From NCBI GenBank assembly GCA_965237965.1, contig CBDEGT010000003.1, positions 1,178,001 through 1,242,000 on the forward strand: a stretch of 64,000 nucleotides of DNA. Reading direction: 5' to 3'. The notes under the pieces are model-generated. The model was not told the DNA's origin, did no database searches, and saw only the letters and a list, made by a program, of their open reading frames with translations. The translations under genes and the position numbers were made by a program. This document shows, in pieces, positions 34,856 to 42,080 of this stretch (the stretch's first letter is position 1; each line of letters starts with the position of its first letter). This DNA comes from UBA2988 sp965237965. Its GTDB lineage: Bacteria > Gemmatimonadota > Gemmatimonadetes > Longimicrobiales > Gaopeijiaceae.

Positions 34856-35892
34856 CGGGCGCCTCCCACGACCTGAGCATACGTCTCGAGCGGTCGACGC
34901 TGAACGTCGATGCGTGGCACCTTGTTCACCTGAGTCTGCGCTGGCTGCTTCTTCACCATGGGCGGCAGCACGTAGGAGCGGTATGGACGTAGAGCGAGCG
35001 GCTTCAGGTCGCTCAGCTCCCGCTCGAGGCGGTCGACCGGTCGCTCCTTGAGTGTGCCGTGGTTGCGCACATTAGCCACCGTATCGAGCCAGTGCTGGGC
35101 CTGAGCGTTGAGATCAGAGTCGGATGTGAACGTGCGGCCGTAGAAGAAGCTCGAGCGCACGTAACTCACCGGTCGCTCGACCTTGCCCTTGGTCTTCGCC
35201 CGATACGGCCGACACGCTCGGACCCGGAAGTCCCAGTGATACGCGAAGCGCAGGAACTCGGCGTTCTCAGTGACCCGGCCACCTGCGTCGCGCTCATCAT
35301 CAATGATGACCGCCTTCATCTGATCGAACAGTAGCTCGGACGGTACGCCACCGAACGAGGCGAATGCGGCCTCCAGGCCCTCAAAGACATGAGCCATCGT
35401 CTTGCGAGTGAAGTACCGCAGCCACAGCTGGCGCGAGTAGCCCAGGACCACGAGAAGCGCGTAGCGCTTGCCCCACGGTAGCCGGAAGTCCGCGAAGTCT
35501 ACCTGGCCCTGATGGCCCGGCGCAGTCTCGAAGCGTACCAAGGGCTCCTCGGGTGGCCGGAGCCTGACCCGCCGCACGTACTCCTTCACCTGCGTGTAGC
35601 CGCCTGAGTAGCCGGCTGCCTTGATCTCTTCGAAGAGCCGGACCGCCGTGAGCTCCGGGTACTCGGCCAACCGGCTCAGTACAATGCCCTTGTACGCGTC
35701 CAGCTTCGTCGGCACCGGTGGTCGAGGCCCGTACCGCGTCGTCTCCTCGCTTATGTCCCGGTCCAGCTGCCCCGTCTCGATCCAGTAGTGAACCGTGCGC
35801 CGACTCACGCCTAGCTGCTCAGCTACCGCGGCCTTCGTTAGGCCTTGCTCGAGATAATGCCTCAGCAACACTCGCTTCTCCCATCCGATCAT
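34852..35892 (-). CDS. istA: IS21-family transposase IstA
   Basis: 346 residues. An N-terminal HTH (YLEQGLTKAAVAEQLGVSRRTVHYWIETGQL) is followed by an rve/DDE integrase core with GQVDFADFRLPWG (first Asp), SFGGVPSELLFDQMKAVI (second Asp) and KTKGKVERPVSYVRSSFF (Glu). IstA lengths in the family range from about 330 to 500, so this is a short but plausible form. The element's terminal repeats were not resolved; its left end lies between 33907 and 34030 and its right end between 35893 and about 35940. Confidence 0.93.
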   Translation of the reverse strand: MIGWEKRVLLRHYLEQGLTKAAVAEQLGVSRRTVHYWIETGQLDRDISEETTRYGPRPPVPTKLDAYKGIVLSRLAEYPELTAVRLFEEIKAAGYSGGYTQVKEYVRRVRLRPPEEPLVRFETAPGHQGQVDFADFRLPWGKRYALLVVLGYSRQLWLRYFTRKTMAHVFEGLEAAFASFGGVPSELLFDQMKAVIIDDERDAGGRVTENAEFLRFAYHWDFRVRACRPYRAKTKGKVERPVSYVRSSFFYGRTFTSDSDLNAQAQHWLDTVANVRNHGTLKERPVDRLERELSDLKPLALRPYRSYVLPPMVKKQPAQTQVNKVPRIDVQRRPLETYAQVVGGAR

Positions 35893-35990
35893 CGCGCCCC
35901 CACCGCTCTCGAGGAGACGCCAACGTGCACGTAGCCCCCCGTAGGCGGCTCCGGTTCGCGGTCTGATGCCCTGACCGGCATCTTGGGCAG

Positions 35991-36163
35991 GTGAACCACC
36001 CTGACCCCATCACCCGCCTGAATGCTGCCCTCGAGGGCCGCTACAGAGTCGAGCGCCAGCTCGGTGAGGGCGGGATGGCGACGGTCTATCTGGCCGATGA
36101 TGTCCGGCACGAACGGAAGGTCGCGCTGAAGGTCCTGAAGCCCGAACTAGCCGCTGTCGTTGG
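35991..36163 (+). pseudogene. Kinase 5' leader fragment, interrupted by an IS3 element
   Basis: A GTG start, MNHPDPITRLNAALEGRYRVERQLGEGGMATVYLADDVRHERKVALKVLKPELAAVVG, then the IS3 element. After the element, 37520-37550 continues in the correct frame with AERFLGEMG and a stop. Before the insertion this was therefore a leader of about 67 codons. Its TGA (37548-37550) overlaps the ATG of the HEAT-repeat gene (37547). Confidence 0.9.
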
Positions 36164-36202
36164 TGAACCGGTCCCGGTTTCCTGGACAAGGTTGCGGCCT
36201 AA

Positions 36203-37081
36203 TCACGCCGCCGTGCGGGTGAGCTGCTGGCGAACCTCGGCCGGGGTCTTGTAGCCGTGCCGCTCAATCAGCCAACCGCGGTTGTAACGCTCGATGAACT
36301 CTCCGATCACCTTCCTGGCCTGCTCCAGACTCTTGAAGTCGTGGAGGTAGAGGCACTCCTCCTTCAAGGTCCTGATGAAGCGCTCGGCCACGCCATTGCA
36401 CTCGGGCTCGCCCACGTAGGAGGCTGTCGAGCGGATGCCGAGCCAGGCGAGCTCGCCCTGGAACTGGTGTGCCGTGTACTGCGGACCCCAGTCGTGTCGT
36501 AGCCCAAGGCCGAGCGCGATCCTCGGAGCGTAGCCGTCCATGTAGGCCCTCACCCCCTGGCGGATCGGCTCGAGGGCCGCCCATCGGTCGCCCTTCTTCG
36601 CGACGTGCCAGCCCACGACGTCGCTGCTGCAATGGTCGACTGCCACGAAGAACCAACACCAGCCGTCGGCCTTCGTATAGAACCGGGTCGCATCTGTGCC
36701 CCACAGCTCGTTCGGCGTGTCCGTCGTGATCCGGCCACCGTGGCTTCGGTCACCCCTTGGATGGCCCTGACGCACCGGCGCCAAGAGTCTGTTCTCTCGC
36801 ATGAGCCGAAGCACCCTGTTCTTGCCTACCCAGATCCCTTTCGGCCGCAGCCGTACCCTCACCTTCCTGTGACCTTCGCCCAGGAAGTCGCTCTGCTCGA
36901 GCACCTGTCGGATCGCCCCCACCAAGGCTTCGTCGCTTAGCTTCGTCTTGGGGCCCCGCTTCTTCAGCTCCCTGGGCTCGTGCTTCGCTCGGTCTCGAGC
37001 CAGGTAGACCGTCGAGCGGGCGATGGCCCATACCTCGCAGATCAGCGTCAGCGGGTAGCGCCGTCCCGTCCCCGGGCTCAC
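36203..37081 (-). CDS. IS3-family transposase OrfB (integrase domain)
   Basis: 292 residues from a GTG at 37081. HTH_21-like start (KTKLSDEALVGAIRQVL..., GHRKVRVRL, VGKNRVLRLMRENRLL). The DDE core has ELWGTDATRFY, FFVAVDHCSSDVVGWH and the Glu in GVAERFIRTLKEECLY. It overlaps orfA by GTGA, so it may be made by translational coupling rather than a frameshifted fusion. Confidence 0.94.
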   Translation of the reverse strand: MSPGTGRRYPLTLICEVWAIARSTVYLARDRAKHEPRELKKRGPKTKLSDEALVGAIRQVLEQSDFLGEGHRKVRVRLRPKGIWVGKNRVLRLMRENRLLAPVRQGHPRGDRSHGGRITTDTPNELWGTDATRFYTKADGWCWFFVAVDHCSSDVVGWHVAKKGDRWAALEPIRQGVRAYMDGYAPRIALGLGLRHDWGPQYTAHQFQGELAWLGIRSTASYVGEPECNGVAERFIRTLKEECLYLHDFKSLEQARKVIGEFIERYNRGWLIERHGYKTPAEVRQQLTRTAA

Positions 37082-37446
37082 TCGCTCCCGCGCTTCAAGA
37101 GCTTCTTCAACTCGTCCCCGTAGCCCCTTTTTTCGAGGAGCTCGCTCGCGAGCTCCATCCGCATCGTCACCTCGCCGAGCTTCGCTCGGGTTCGGATCAA
37201 CTCTCGCTCCGTCGGATCACGGCCCCGCCGCTTCAAGCCCTGTTGGCCACTCTCCAGGAACACTCGCCGCCACTCCTCCAGTTCCGGTGGCGAGACCTGA
37301 ATCTCCCGACTCAATTCACCCAGATCCTCTCCGCGCAGTAGCCGCAGGACCACCTCCATCTTCTGCCCCGCGCTCCACCGCTCCGGCAGTTCCACCGTCC
37401 CTTCACGACCTTCGGTCGCTTCCGACTCCCTCGGCTTCCGAGACAT
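37078..37446 (-). CDS. IS3-family OrfA (DNA-binding subunit)
   Basis: 122 residues with the usual helix-turn-helix and leucine-zipper layout: RWSAGQKMEVVLRLLRGEDLGELSREIQVSPPELEEWRRVFLESG, then a coiled segment ELIRTRAKLGEVTMRMELASELLEKR. It binds the element ends. A relic of its start remains at 11991-12109. Confidence 0.92.
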   Translation of the reverse strand: MSRKPRESEATEGREGTVELPERWSAGQKMEVVLRLLRGEDLGELSREIQVSPPELEEWRRVFLESGQQGLKRRGRDPTERELIRTRAKLGEVTMRMELASELLEKRGYGDELKKLLKRGSE

Positions 37447-37546
37447 CGAACACCCCTCTCTCTGGACCCCATCGTCGTTGCCAATCTACTGTCCAGAGAA
37501 ATCGGGGGCGCTACATTGGAGCGGAGCGGTTTCTGGGAGAGATGGG

Positions 37547-38155
37547 ATGACCTACGCTATCAGGGACAGTTTACTCACTTGCGTGATCGCAGTCGTCGCT
37601 CTGATGTGCGTCCTACCTGCGGAGGCGTTCGGACAGAACGATCCCATAGAGTTCGAGTCTTTGATCGCCGCCCTGGGTGACGAAGATAGCGATATTCGAG
37701 GCGCGGCCGTGGAGGCGCTAGAAGCGAACGAAATGCGCAACATCGCCGTGGAGAGGATGTTGGTGGCCCTAAAGGACAGCGTTGATCGGGTCCGAGTCGG
37801 GGCCGTGAGGGCGCTCAGCGAGTTGGGCGACCCACGCGCCGTGGAGCCCCTGATTGAGGCATGGGAGTGGCGCGGTTACAGCCAAGCCGCGTAACTCGCA
37901 GGCAATGCTTTGGCAGCCTTTGGGACGCGAGAGCAACTGAGCCCGGAGAGGTTGGCAAGCCTAGGGAATGGGCGAACTGTTCGGATCGACTTGCGCTTGG
38001 GACCTGAAGAGTGTTCTACCAGCCAAGTCAACCGGGCCTGCGTTAACCAAGCCGGCTACGACGAGATACTTCGATCTGAAGCGCTAGACGTTGTGAGGGA
38101 TCGCGGTCTGCACGCTGCGACCGACGACAACGCCGATCTGACGATAGTAATAAAT
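37547..38155 (+). pseudogene. HEAT-repeat secreted protein, 5' part (split by the transposon)
   Basis: The ATG at 37547 overlaps the kinase-leader stop (ATGA). A signal peptide (SLLTCVIAVVALMCVLPAEAFGQ) is followed by HEAT/PBS-lyase-like repeats (FESLIAALGDEDSDIRGAAVEALEANEMR, RMLVALKDSVDRVRVGAVRALSELGDPRAVEPLIEAWE). An in-frame TAA at 37892-37894 interrupts it; the frame continues with LAGNALAAFGTREQL...DNADLTIVIN to the transposon at 38156. Beyond the transposon the same frame resumes at 41223. It was probably a periplasmic scaffold protein; now inactive beyond residue 115. Confidence 0.8.
38148..38155. repeat. Target-site duplication TAATAAAT (left copy)
   Basis: Identical to 41215-41222. 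Eight-base duplications are the norm for IS1595-family insertions. Removing one copy plus the transposon restores the HEAT-gene frame. Confidence 0.95.
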
Positions 38156-38182
38156 GGGGATTATATACCCTAGTGCCCAAGC
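38156..38182 (+). repeat. Left terminal inverted repeat of the transposon
   Basis: 27 bases, an exact reverse complement of 41188-41214. Immediately inside lie two tandem 12-base direct repeats CCGCCAGTAAAT (38184-38195, 38196-38207), possibly transposase-binding sites. Confidence 0.96.
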
Positions 38183-38242
38183 GCCGCCAGTAAATCCGCC
38201 AGTAAATCCTTGACCGCGACGCCATTTAACCTCAATTGGCCC

Positions 38243-38271
38243 TTGACTTTATCTCCGATTGGCACTATTAT
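38243..38271 (+). promoter_or_regulatory. Sigma-70-type promoter of the transposase
   Basis: TTGACT (38243-38248) and TATTAT (38266-38271) with 17-base spacing, about 27 bases ahead of the start codon, with a ribosome site AGAGAGG before the ATG. Confidence 0.75.
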
Positions 38272-38297
38272 TAATCAGCCCAACGAGAGAGGATTCA

Positions 38298-39230
38298 ATG
38301 GCACGGAGAGCACCTGGAAAGCACTACCGCGAAGGCCTCGCGCTTATCGATTTGCTCGATCTGTTTCCTGACGATGAGTCAGCCGAAGTATGGTTCGTCA
38401 AAGCGCGTTGGCCGGATGGGATCGCTTGCCCCTCACCTTGCGGCTCCCTGAACGTCCAGGTAGGCGCGAAACACAAGACCATGCCCTACCGGTGCCGCGA
38501 TTGCCGGAGGCGGTTCAGCGCCCGCACGGGAACCGCGCTACAGGGCTCAAACATAGGGTTCCAGAAGTGGGTGATCGCCATCTACCTGTTGGCCACGAAC
38601 CTGAAGGGCGTGTCGAGCATGAAGCTCCACCGCGACCTGAAGGTCACGCAGAAGACCGCGTGGTACCTAGCGCACCGTCTCCGTGAAGCGTGGGAGTCCA
38701 CCGGCGCGTTCGTCGGGCCGGTGGAAGTGGACGAGACCTACGTAGGAGGCAAGGAGCGGAACAAGCACTCAAGCAAGAAGCTACGGGCTGGCCGTGGCCC
38801 CGTGGGCAAGACGGCGGTCGTGGGAGCCAAGGACCGGGAGACCAATACCGTCGTTGCTCAGGTGGTCGAATCCACCGACGCAACAACCCTGCAAGGCTTT
38901 GTCCGGAAACACTCTAGGCCAGAAGCGACCGTCTACACCGACGAATACAGGGCCTATACGGGCTTGACTTTTCACGAAACTGTCCAACATGGTGTCGGTC
39001 AGTATGTGAACGGGATGGCCCACACCAACGGTATCGAATCCTTCTGGTCGATGCTCAAGCGTGGCTACCACGGCACCTACCACCAGATGTCCGCCGCCCA
39101 CTTGGACCGCTATGTGGGTGAGTTCGCTGGTCGCCACAACCAGCGTAATCAGGACACACTAGACCAGATGACCGCAATGGTCCGGGGCCTGGACGGTAAG
39201 CGGCTCCGCTATCAGGACTTGGTTGCGTGA
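38298..39230 (+). CDS. IS1595-family (ISXO2-like) transposase
   Basis: 310 residues from the ATG at 38298. The N terminus has a zinc ribbon (CPSPCG...YRCRDCRRRF) and an HTH (KVTQKTAWYLAHRLREAW). The catalytic DDE/DDN domain shows VEVDETYVGGK (Asp), VYTDEYRAY (Asp) and HTNGIESFWSMLKRGYHGTYHQMS (third acidic/Asn box), as in IS1595/ISXO2 transposases. It looks complete, so the element may be active. Confidence 0.94.
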   Translation: MARRAPGKHYREGLALIDLLDLFPDDESAEVWFVKARWPDGIACPSPCGSLNVQVGAKHKTMPYRCRDCRRRFSARTGTALQGSNIGFQKWVIAIYLLATNLKGVSSMKLHRDLKVTQKTAWYLAHRLREAWESTGAFVGPVEVDETYVGGKERNKHSSKKLRAGRGPVGKTAVVGAKDRETNTVVAQVVESTDATTLQGFVRKHSRPEATVYTDEYRAYTGLTFHETVQHGVGQYVNGMAHTNGIESFWSMLKRGYHGTYHQMSAAHLDRYVGEFAGRHNQRNQDTLDQMTAMVRGLDGKRLRYQDLVA

Positions 39231-39284
39231 TGTACCAGACGAGTTTTACGCCACCCGCTCAACCCCCTCAACGGAAAAACGGCC

Positions 39285-40237
39285 TTGGACCTCAAGGATC
39301 TGAGCCCTGGCGACCGCCGCGACGAGCTAACTGCTATTGCGGCTCTAATTAGAGCCGCAATAAAGCCAGTCAGGGTTGACCAGCTCGCGACGCTGATAGA
39401 CCTTGTGGGCTCAGCTGTGGAACTCATCCAACTGACGCTGGATGACGTGCTGTTCAGCACCCCGGAGGTTAATTGTGGGTTGGCAGGAACCGTTTCCTCT
39501 GATGAGCTCGACGAAGCTCGTATAGCCGTCGACGACTGGCTCGAGCGAGGAATCGACGTTCGGTCAGTGCTAGACCCATGCTACCCGCATAACCTTCACT
39601 CAATCTTCGATCGCCCCCCAATAGTCTTTCTGCAGGGTAGTTGGAGGGAGCAGATGGACTCGAGGTCTATTGCGATCGTCGGCACGAGGAACGCGACCGA
39701 CGCGGGGCTGAAGAGGGCAACTCTTCTCGCGTCTGAACTAGCCGAAGCGGGGTTTACGATCAACTCGGGGTTGGCCGCCGGTATCGACACGGCTGTTCAC
39801 ACTAGTACACTTGAGGCCGGCGGTCGGACGGTCGCCGTCATGGGAACCGGCCTGGATCATTGCTATCCGTCCGTAAACAGGAAACTCGCCACGCGAATCG
39901 TGGATGCTGGTGGGGCGCTATTGAGTCAGTTTTTCCCCACCAAACCCCGCGTCGTTGGACGTTCCCCATGCGTAATGTCGTGATGTCTGGGCTTTCACTC
40001 ACAACCGTCGTGGTCGAGGCGAGTAAAACCTCTGGAGCCCGAATGCAGGCCCGAGTCGCGATGCAGCATGGACGGGCGGTCTTTCTACTCAAATCCCTTG
40101 TGGAGTCGTATGAGTGGGCGAGGGAGTACGTCGAGGACGGAGCATACGGGGCGGTGGCGATTGAGGTCGGGTCAACAAATGAAATCCTTGAGAGACTCGA
40201 GGCTCAGAATGAACCAGAACTGAGCCTGACCGCGTAG
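39285..40237 (+). pseudogene. DprA/SMF-like (ShosA-type) protein with a frameshift
   Basis: The first frame (39285-39983, TTG start) has a helical N terminus and the Rossmann-like DprA core: PIVFLQGSWREQMDSRSIAIVGTRNATDAGLKRATLLASELAEAGFTINSGLAAGIDTAVHTSTLEAGGRTVAVMGTGLDHCYPSVNRKLA...GALLSQFFP. The second frame (overlapping ORF ending 40237) continues it with RRWTFPMRNVVMSGLSLTTVVVEASKTSGARMQARVAMQHGRAVFLL. The join needs a -1 shift near 39945-39955. DprA proteins bind single-stranded DNA; in ShosTA the DprA-like protein is the antitoxin. The shift may be mutation, sequencing error or, less likely, programmed. Confidence 0.8.
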
Positions 40238-40245
40238 CAGCTTGG

Positions 40246-40991
40246 GTGGCTAGTGTCTGTGAATTCTTCCAAGCGGTGGTCCAAGATCTTAGACAAGTAG
40301 CGCCAGTTGCTGAATCTTGGGTTTGCCCAGGTTGCTTGGGACCGAAGGGCGATAGATACAACTACTGTCCAGCCTGTACACGATTGTGTGGTACTGGGGC
40401 ACCGCGGACACGCTACAATCAGTTGTTCCGGTGAGCATCGCGCTGCGGCCTGGCGCTTGGTACAACAAGATGGCGAACTACAAGGCCGGACATCCGGAGT
40501 ACCGAGCTCAACTCGTGTCTGTCCTGTGGATGTTCTTGGCCTCCAACAGGGAAGATATCGAAGCACTTCTAGGCGGGGAAGTGACAGTAGTGACGCCCGT
40601 ACCATCAAAGCGCGGAAGGAGCTTCATGGACCAACCGCTTCGGCAGGCACTCGCGATGATGGTACCGTTACGGGAAAAGCTCGTCCCGTTGCTGGAGTAC
40701 CAACCCCACGATGACATGGTTGCTACCCGCGGCTCCTACTGCCCCCAGTGCTTCGTCAGCGACGGCGAGAGTGCGGACGGGGAGCGAGTCCTCCTGGTTG
40801 AGGACACATGGGTCACGGGTGGGACCGCCATCAGTGCCGCTGGAGCACTAGCAAATATGGGTGCTAAGTCAATAATGGTGATGCCAATAGCTCGGGTACT
40901 CGACACCGGTTACTGGAACTCGAGTCCCTACGTGCAATGGGTGAACGATGACTCGAGACGACAGTACGACAACAACGTTTGGTCGCGGTAG
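40246..40991 (+). pseudogene. ComF-like zinc-ribbon phosphoribosyltransferase (ShosT-type) with a frameshift
   Basis: The first frame (40246-40434, GTG start) carries a zinc ribbon WVCPGCLGPKGDRYNYCPACTRL. The second frame (40386-40991) carries a type I phosphoribosyltransferase fold with VPVSIALRPGAWYNKM, VTVVTPVPSKRG and the PRPP-binding signature RVLLVEDTWVTGGTAIS. The two parts together match ComF-like PRTases, so a frame change near 40390-40430 is inferred. In ShosTA the PRTase is the toxin. If the second frame is translated from its own GTG, a zinc-ribbon-less enzyme could still be made. Confidence 0.78.
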
Positions 40992-41037
40992 GGGTCGCCG
41001 AATCATCACTGCCGTTCTAAGCTGGAGAGAGACGCTC

Positions 41038-41181
41038 ATGAAGAAGTCCAAGAAACCCGAAAAGCCCTCAACCTACCAGCCGACGAAAGTCGAGCTAGAA
41101 GCTGACGTGAGTATTCCGACCACACCGGACAAACTCCTGCGGTCCGTCATCGACTACAGCCCGCCCAAGCCCTCTAAGTAA
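41038..41181 (+). CDS. 47-residue ORF at the transposon's right end
   Basis: Begins MKKSKKPEKPSTYQPTKVELEADV and ends PPKPSK, with a GGAGAGAGAC ribosome site. Lysine/proline-rich and probably disordered. No family recognised. It lies just inside the right inverted repeat as the last cargo gene. Confidence 0.6.
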   Translation: MKKSKKPEKPSTYQPTKVELEADVSIPTTPDKLLRSVIDYSPPKPSK

Positions 41182-41187
41182 GGAAAG

Positions 41188-41214
41188 GCTTGGGCACTAG
41201 GGTATATAATCCCC
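41188..41214 (-). repeat. Right terminal inverted repeat of the transposon
   Basis: 27 bases, perfect reverse complement of 38156-38182; followed by the target duplication TAATAAAT (41215-41222). Confidence 0.96.
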
Positions 41215-41429
41215 TAATAAATGCACGTGTCAACGTCATGCAGGGTCGTTTCGTTGTGAGTGGCGGGTCTGGCCAACGGCCTTTTTCTCCGGTCACGAGT
41301 ACACACGGTGACGGCAATCTCAGTTTCGAGAGTGCCGGTACGCGCTACGTTGCCCGCTTTCAGTCTGAGAACCGTGGCCCCACTTCCTGCACCAGGACTT
41401 TCCCTAACTCAGTGACGTGGAAGTGCTAA
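41215..41429 (+). pseudogene. HEAT-repeat protein gene, 3' part after the transposon
   Basis: Joining codon 38155 to 41223 gives ...DNADLTIVIN-ARVNVMQGRFVVSGG..., a continuous frame ending at 41429 (SENRGPTSCTRTFPNSVTWKC). This confirms that the transposon interrupted a single gene that began at 37547. Confidence 0.85.
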
Positions 41430-41633
41430 GAAGTCCCGACCCACATTCCTCCGCACAACACTCGCCCTCGCCTGCAGAACTACGGCCCGGGATTTCGTGA
41501 TACCTTGGCGCCCCTTCTGGACGAGCTACTCATCCATTGGGAAGTGGCGTTTGGCGTTGCCCCCTGAGTACGGACTCTAGCGTTGAGGAAGTCTGCCACC
41601 AGCGGGCGGCCCCGGCTGGGAAGGATGTTCGTT

Positions 41634-41681
41634 GGGTTGATCCTCGTACAGAACTTCTTCGAGGAGCTGAAGCGGCTGGTG
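41634..41681 (+). pseudogene. Kinase C-terminal tail remnant
   Basis: Encodes GLILVQNFFEELKRLV, identical in type to the last residues of the kinase copies ending at 28953 and 33090. Only this 3' scrap remains. Confidence 0.85.
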
Positions 41682-41710
41682 CGGGGGTGCTCTCTCCGCA
41701 GAGCAGGCCT

Positions 41711-41760
41711 CCGAAGCCCCCCTGTGCCGGATATGAAGATCCTACGCGAAGACCGGATGA
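41711..41760 (+). repeat. Imperfect 50-bp direct repeat (copy 1; copy 2 at 43411-43461)
   Basis: CCGAAGCCCCCC...ATCCTACGCGAAGA occurs in both copies in the same orientation with about 80% identity. The pair brackets the YbaK fragment and the CapA gene, so that segment may have been inserted or duplicated as a unit. Confidence 0.7.
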
Positions 41761-41809
41761 TACTCTTGGGCTAGAGCGGGCCCGAGGCTGGGGAAGCGTC
41801 CTCTTGGAC

Positions 41810-41996
41810 TCACGCGGCGGTCGTGATATCGGCCACCGTCGGGCCGACCAGCCGCTTGAAGTCGTCGTAGCGCAGGCGAATCAGCTCCGTGTGGGAGCCG
41901 GCGTTGAAGGCAATCTCTTCGTCCTCGCTCAGAGTCTCGTCCGCAAAGACGTCCATGCCCCAAAGGTTTCCGAAGGGGGGCATGGCTCCCACCTCA
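41810..41996 (-). pseudogene. YbaK/aminoacyl-tRNA deacylase, C-terminal fragment
   Basis: About 60 residues (GAMPPFGNLWGMDVFADETLSEDEEIAFNAGSHTELIRLRYDDFKRLVGPTVADI) match the C-terminal half of YbaK/EbsC-type deacylases, including the conserved PPFGN and FNAGSH boxes. The upstream part of the frame is unrelated, so the N-terminal half is missing and there is no start. Confidence 0.82.
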
Positions 41997-42080
41997 CGTG
42001 TAGGTGACGGGACGGGTCGGGAATGTCTGACCTTTCCCCGCGACACAGTGGACCGGAGGTGGCGGTTGCGAGCTCCGGCA

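Larger units (their letters stand above)
36164..37515 (-). mobile_element. Complete IS3-family insertion sequence, 1,352 bp, TTGG target duplication
   Basis: The ends read TGAACCGG...CTACA, the 5'-TG...CA-3' rule of IS3 elements. The terminal repeats (TGAACCGGTCCCGGTTTC.CTGGACA versus TGTAGCGCCCCCGATTTCTCTGGACA) match imperfectly over about 25 bp. TTGG flanks both sides (36160-36163 and 37516-37519). It carries orfA and orfB on the minus strand. Confidence 0.88.
38156..41214. mobile_element. IS1595-family transposon with DprA/phosphoribosyltransferase cargo, 3,059 bp
   Basis: Perfect 27-bp terminal inverted repeats (38156-38182 and 41188-41214, starting GGGGATTATATACC) and a perfect 8-bp target duplication bound the unit. 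It contains a transposase (38298-39230), a DprA-like gene (39285-40237), a zinc-ribbon/phosphoribosyltransferase gene (40246-40991) and a 47-residue ORF (41038-41181), all on the plus strand. The DprA plus phosphoribosyltransferase pair matches the domain make-up of the ShosTA antiviral toxin-antitoxin system. The perfect ends suggest recent transposition. Confidence 0.93.
41430..41809. other. Intergenic patchwork with a kinase tail
   Basis: Contains the kinase C-terminal remnant (41634-41681) and one copy of a 50-bp repeat (41711-41760). No full gene. Confidence 0.6.

Noticed and set aside
33907..35940. Terminal repeats of the IS21 element
   Set aside because: TGTCAACGCC near 33940 and the sequence near 35925 do not match well enough to call ends.
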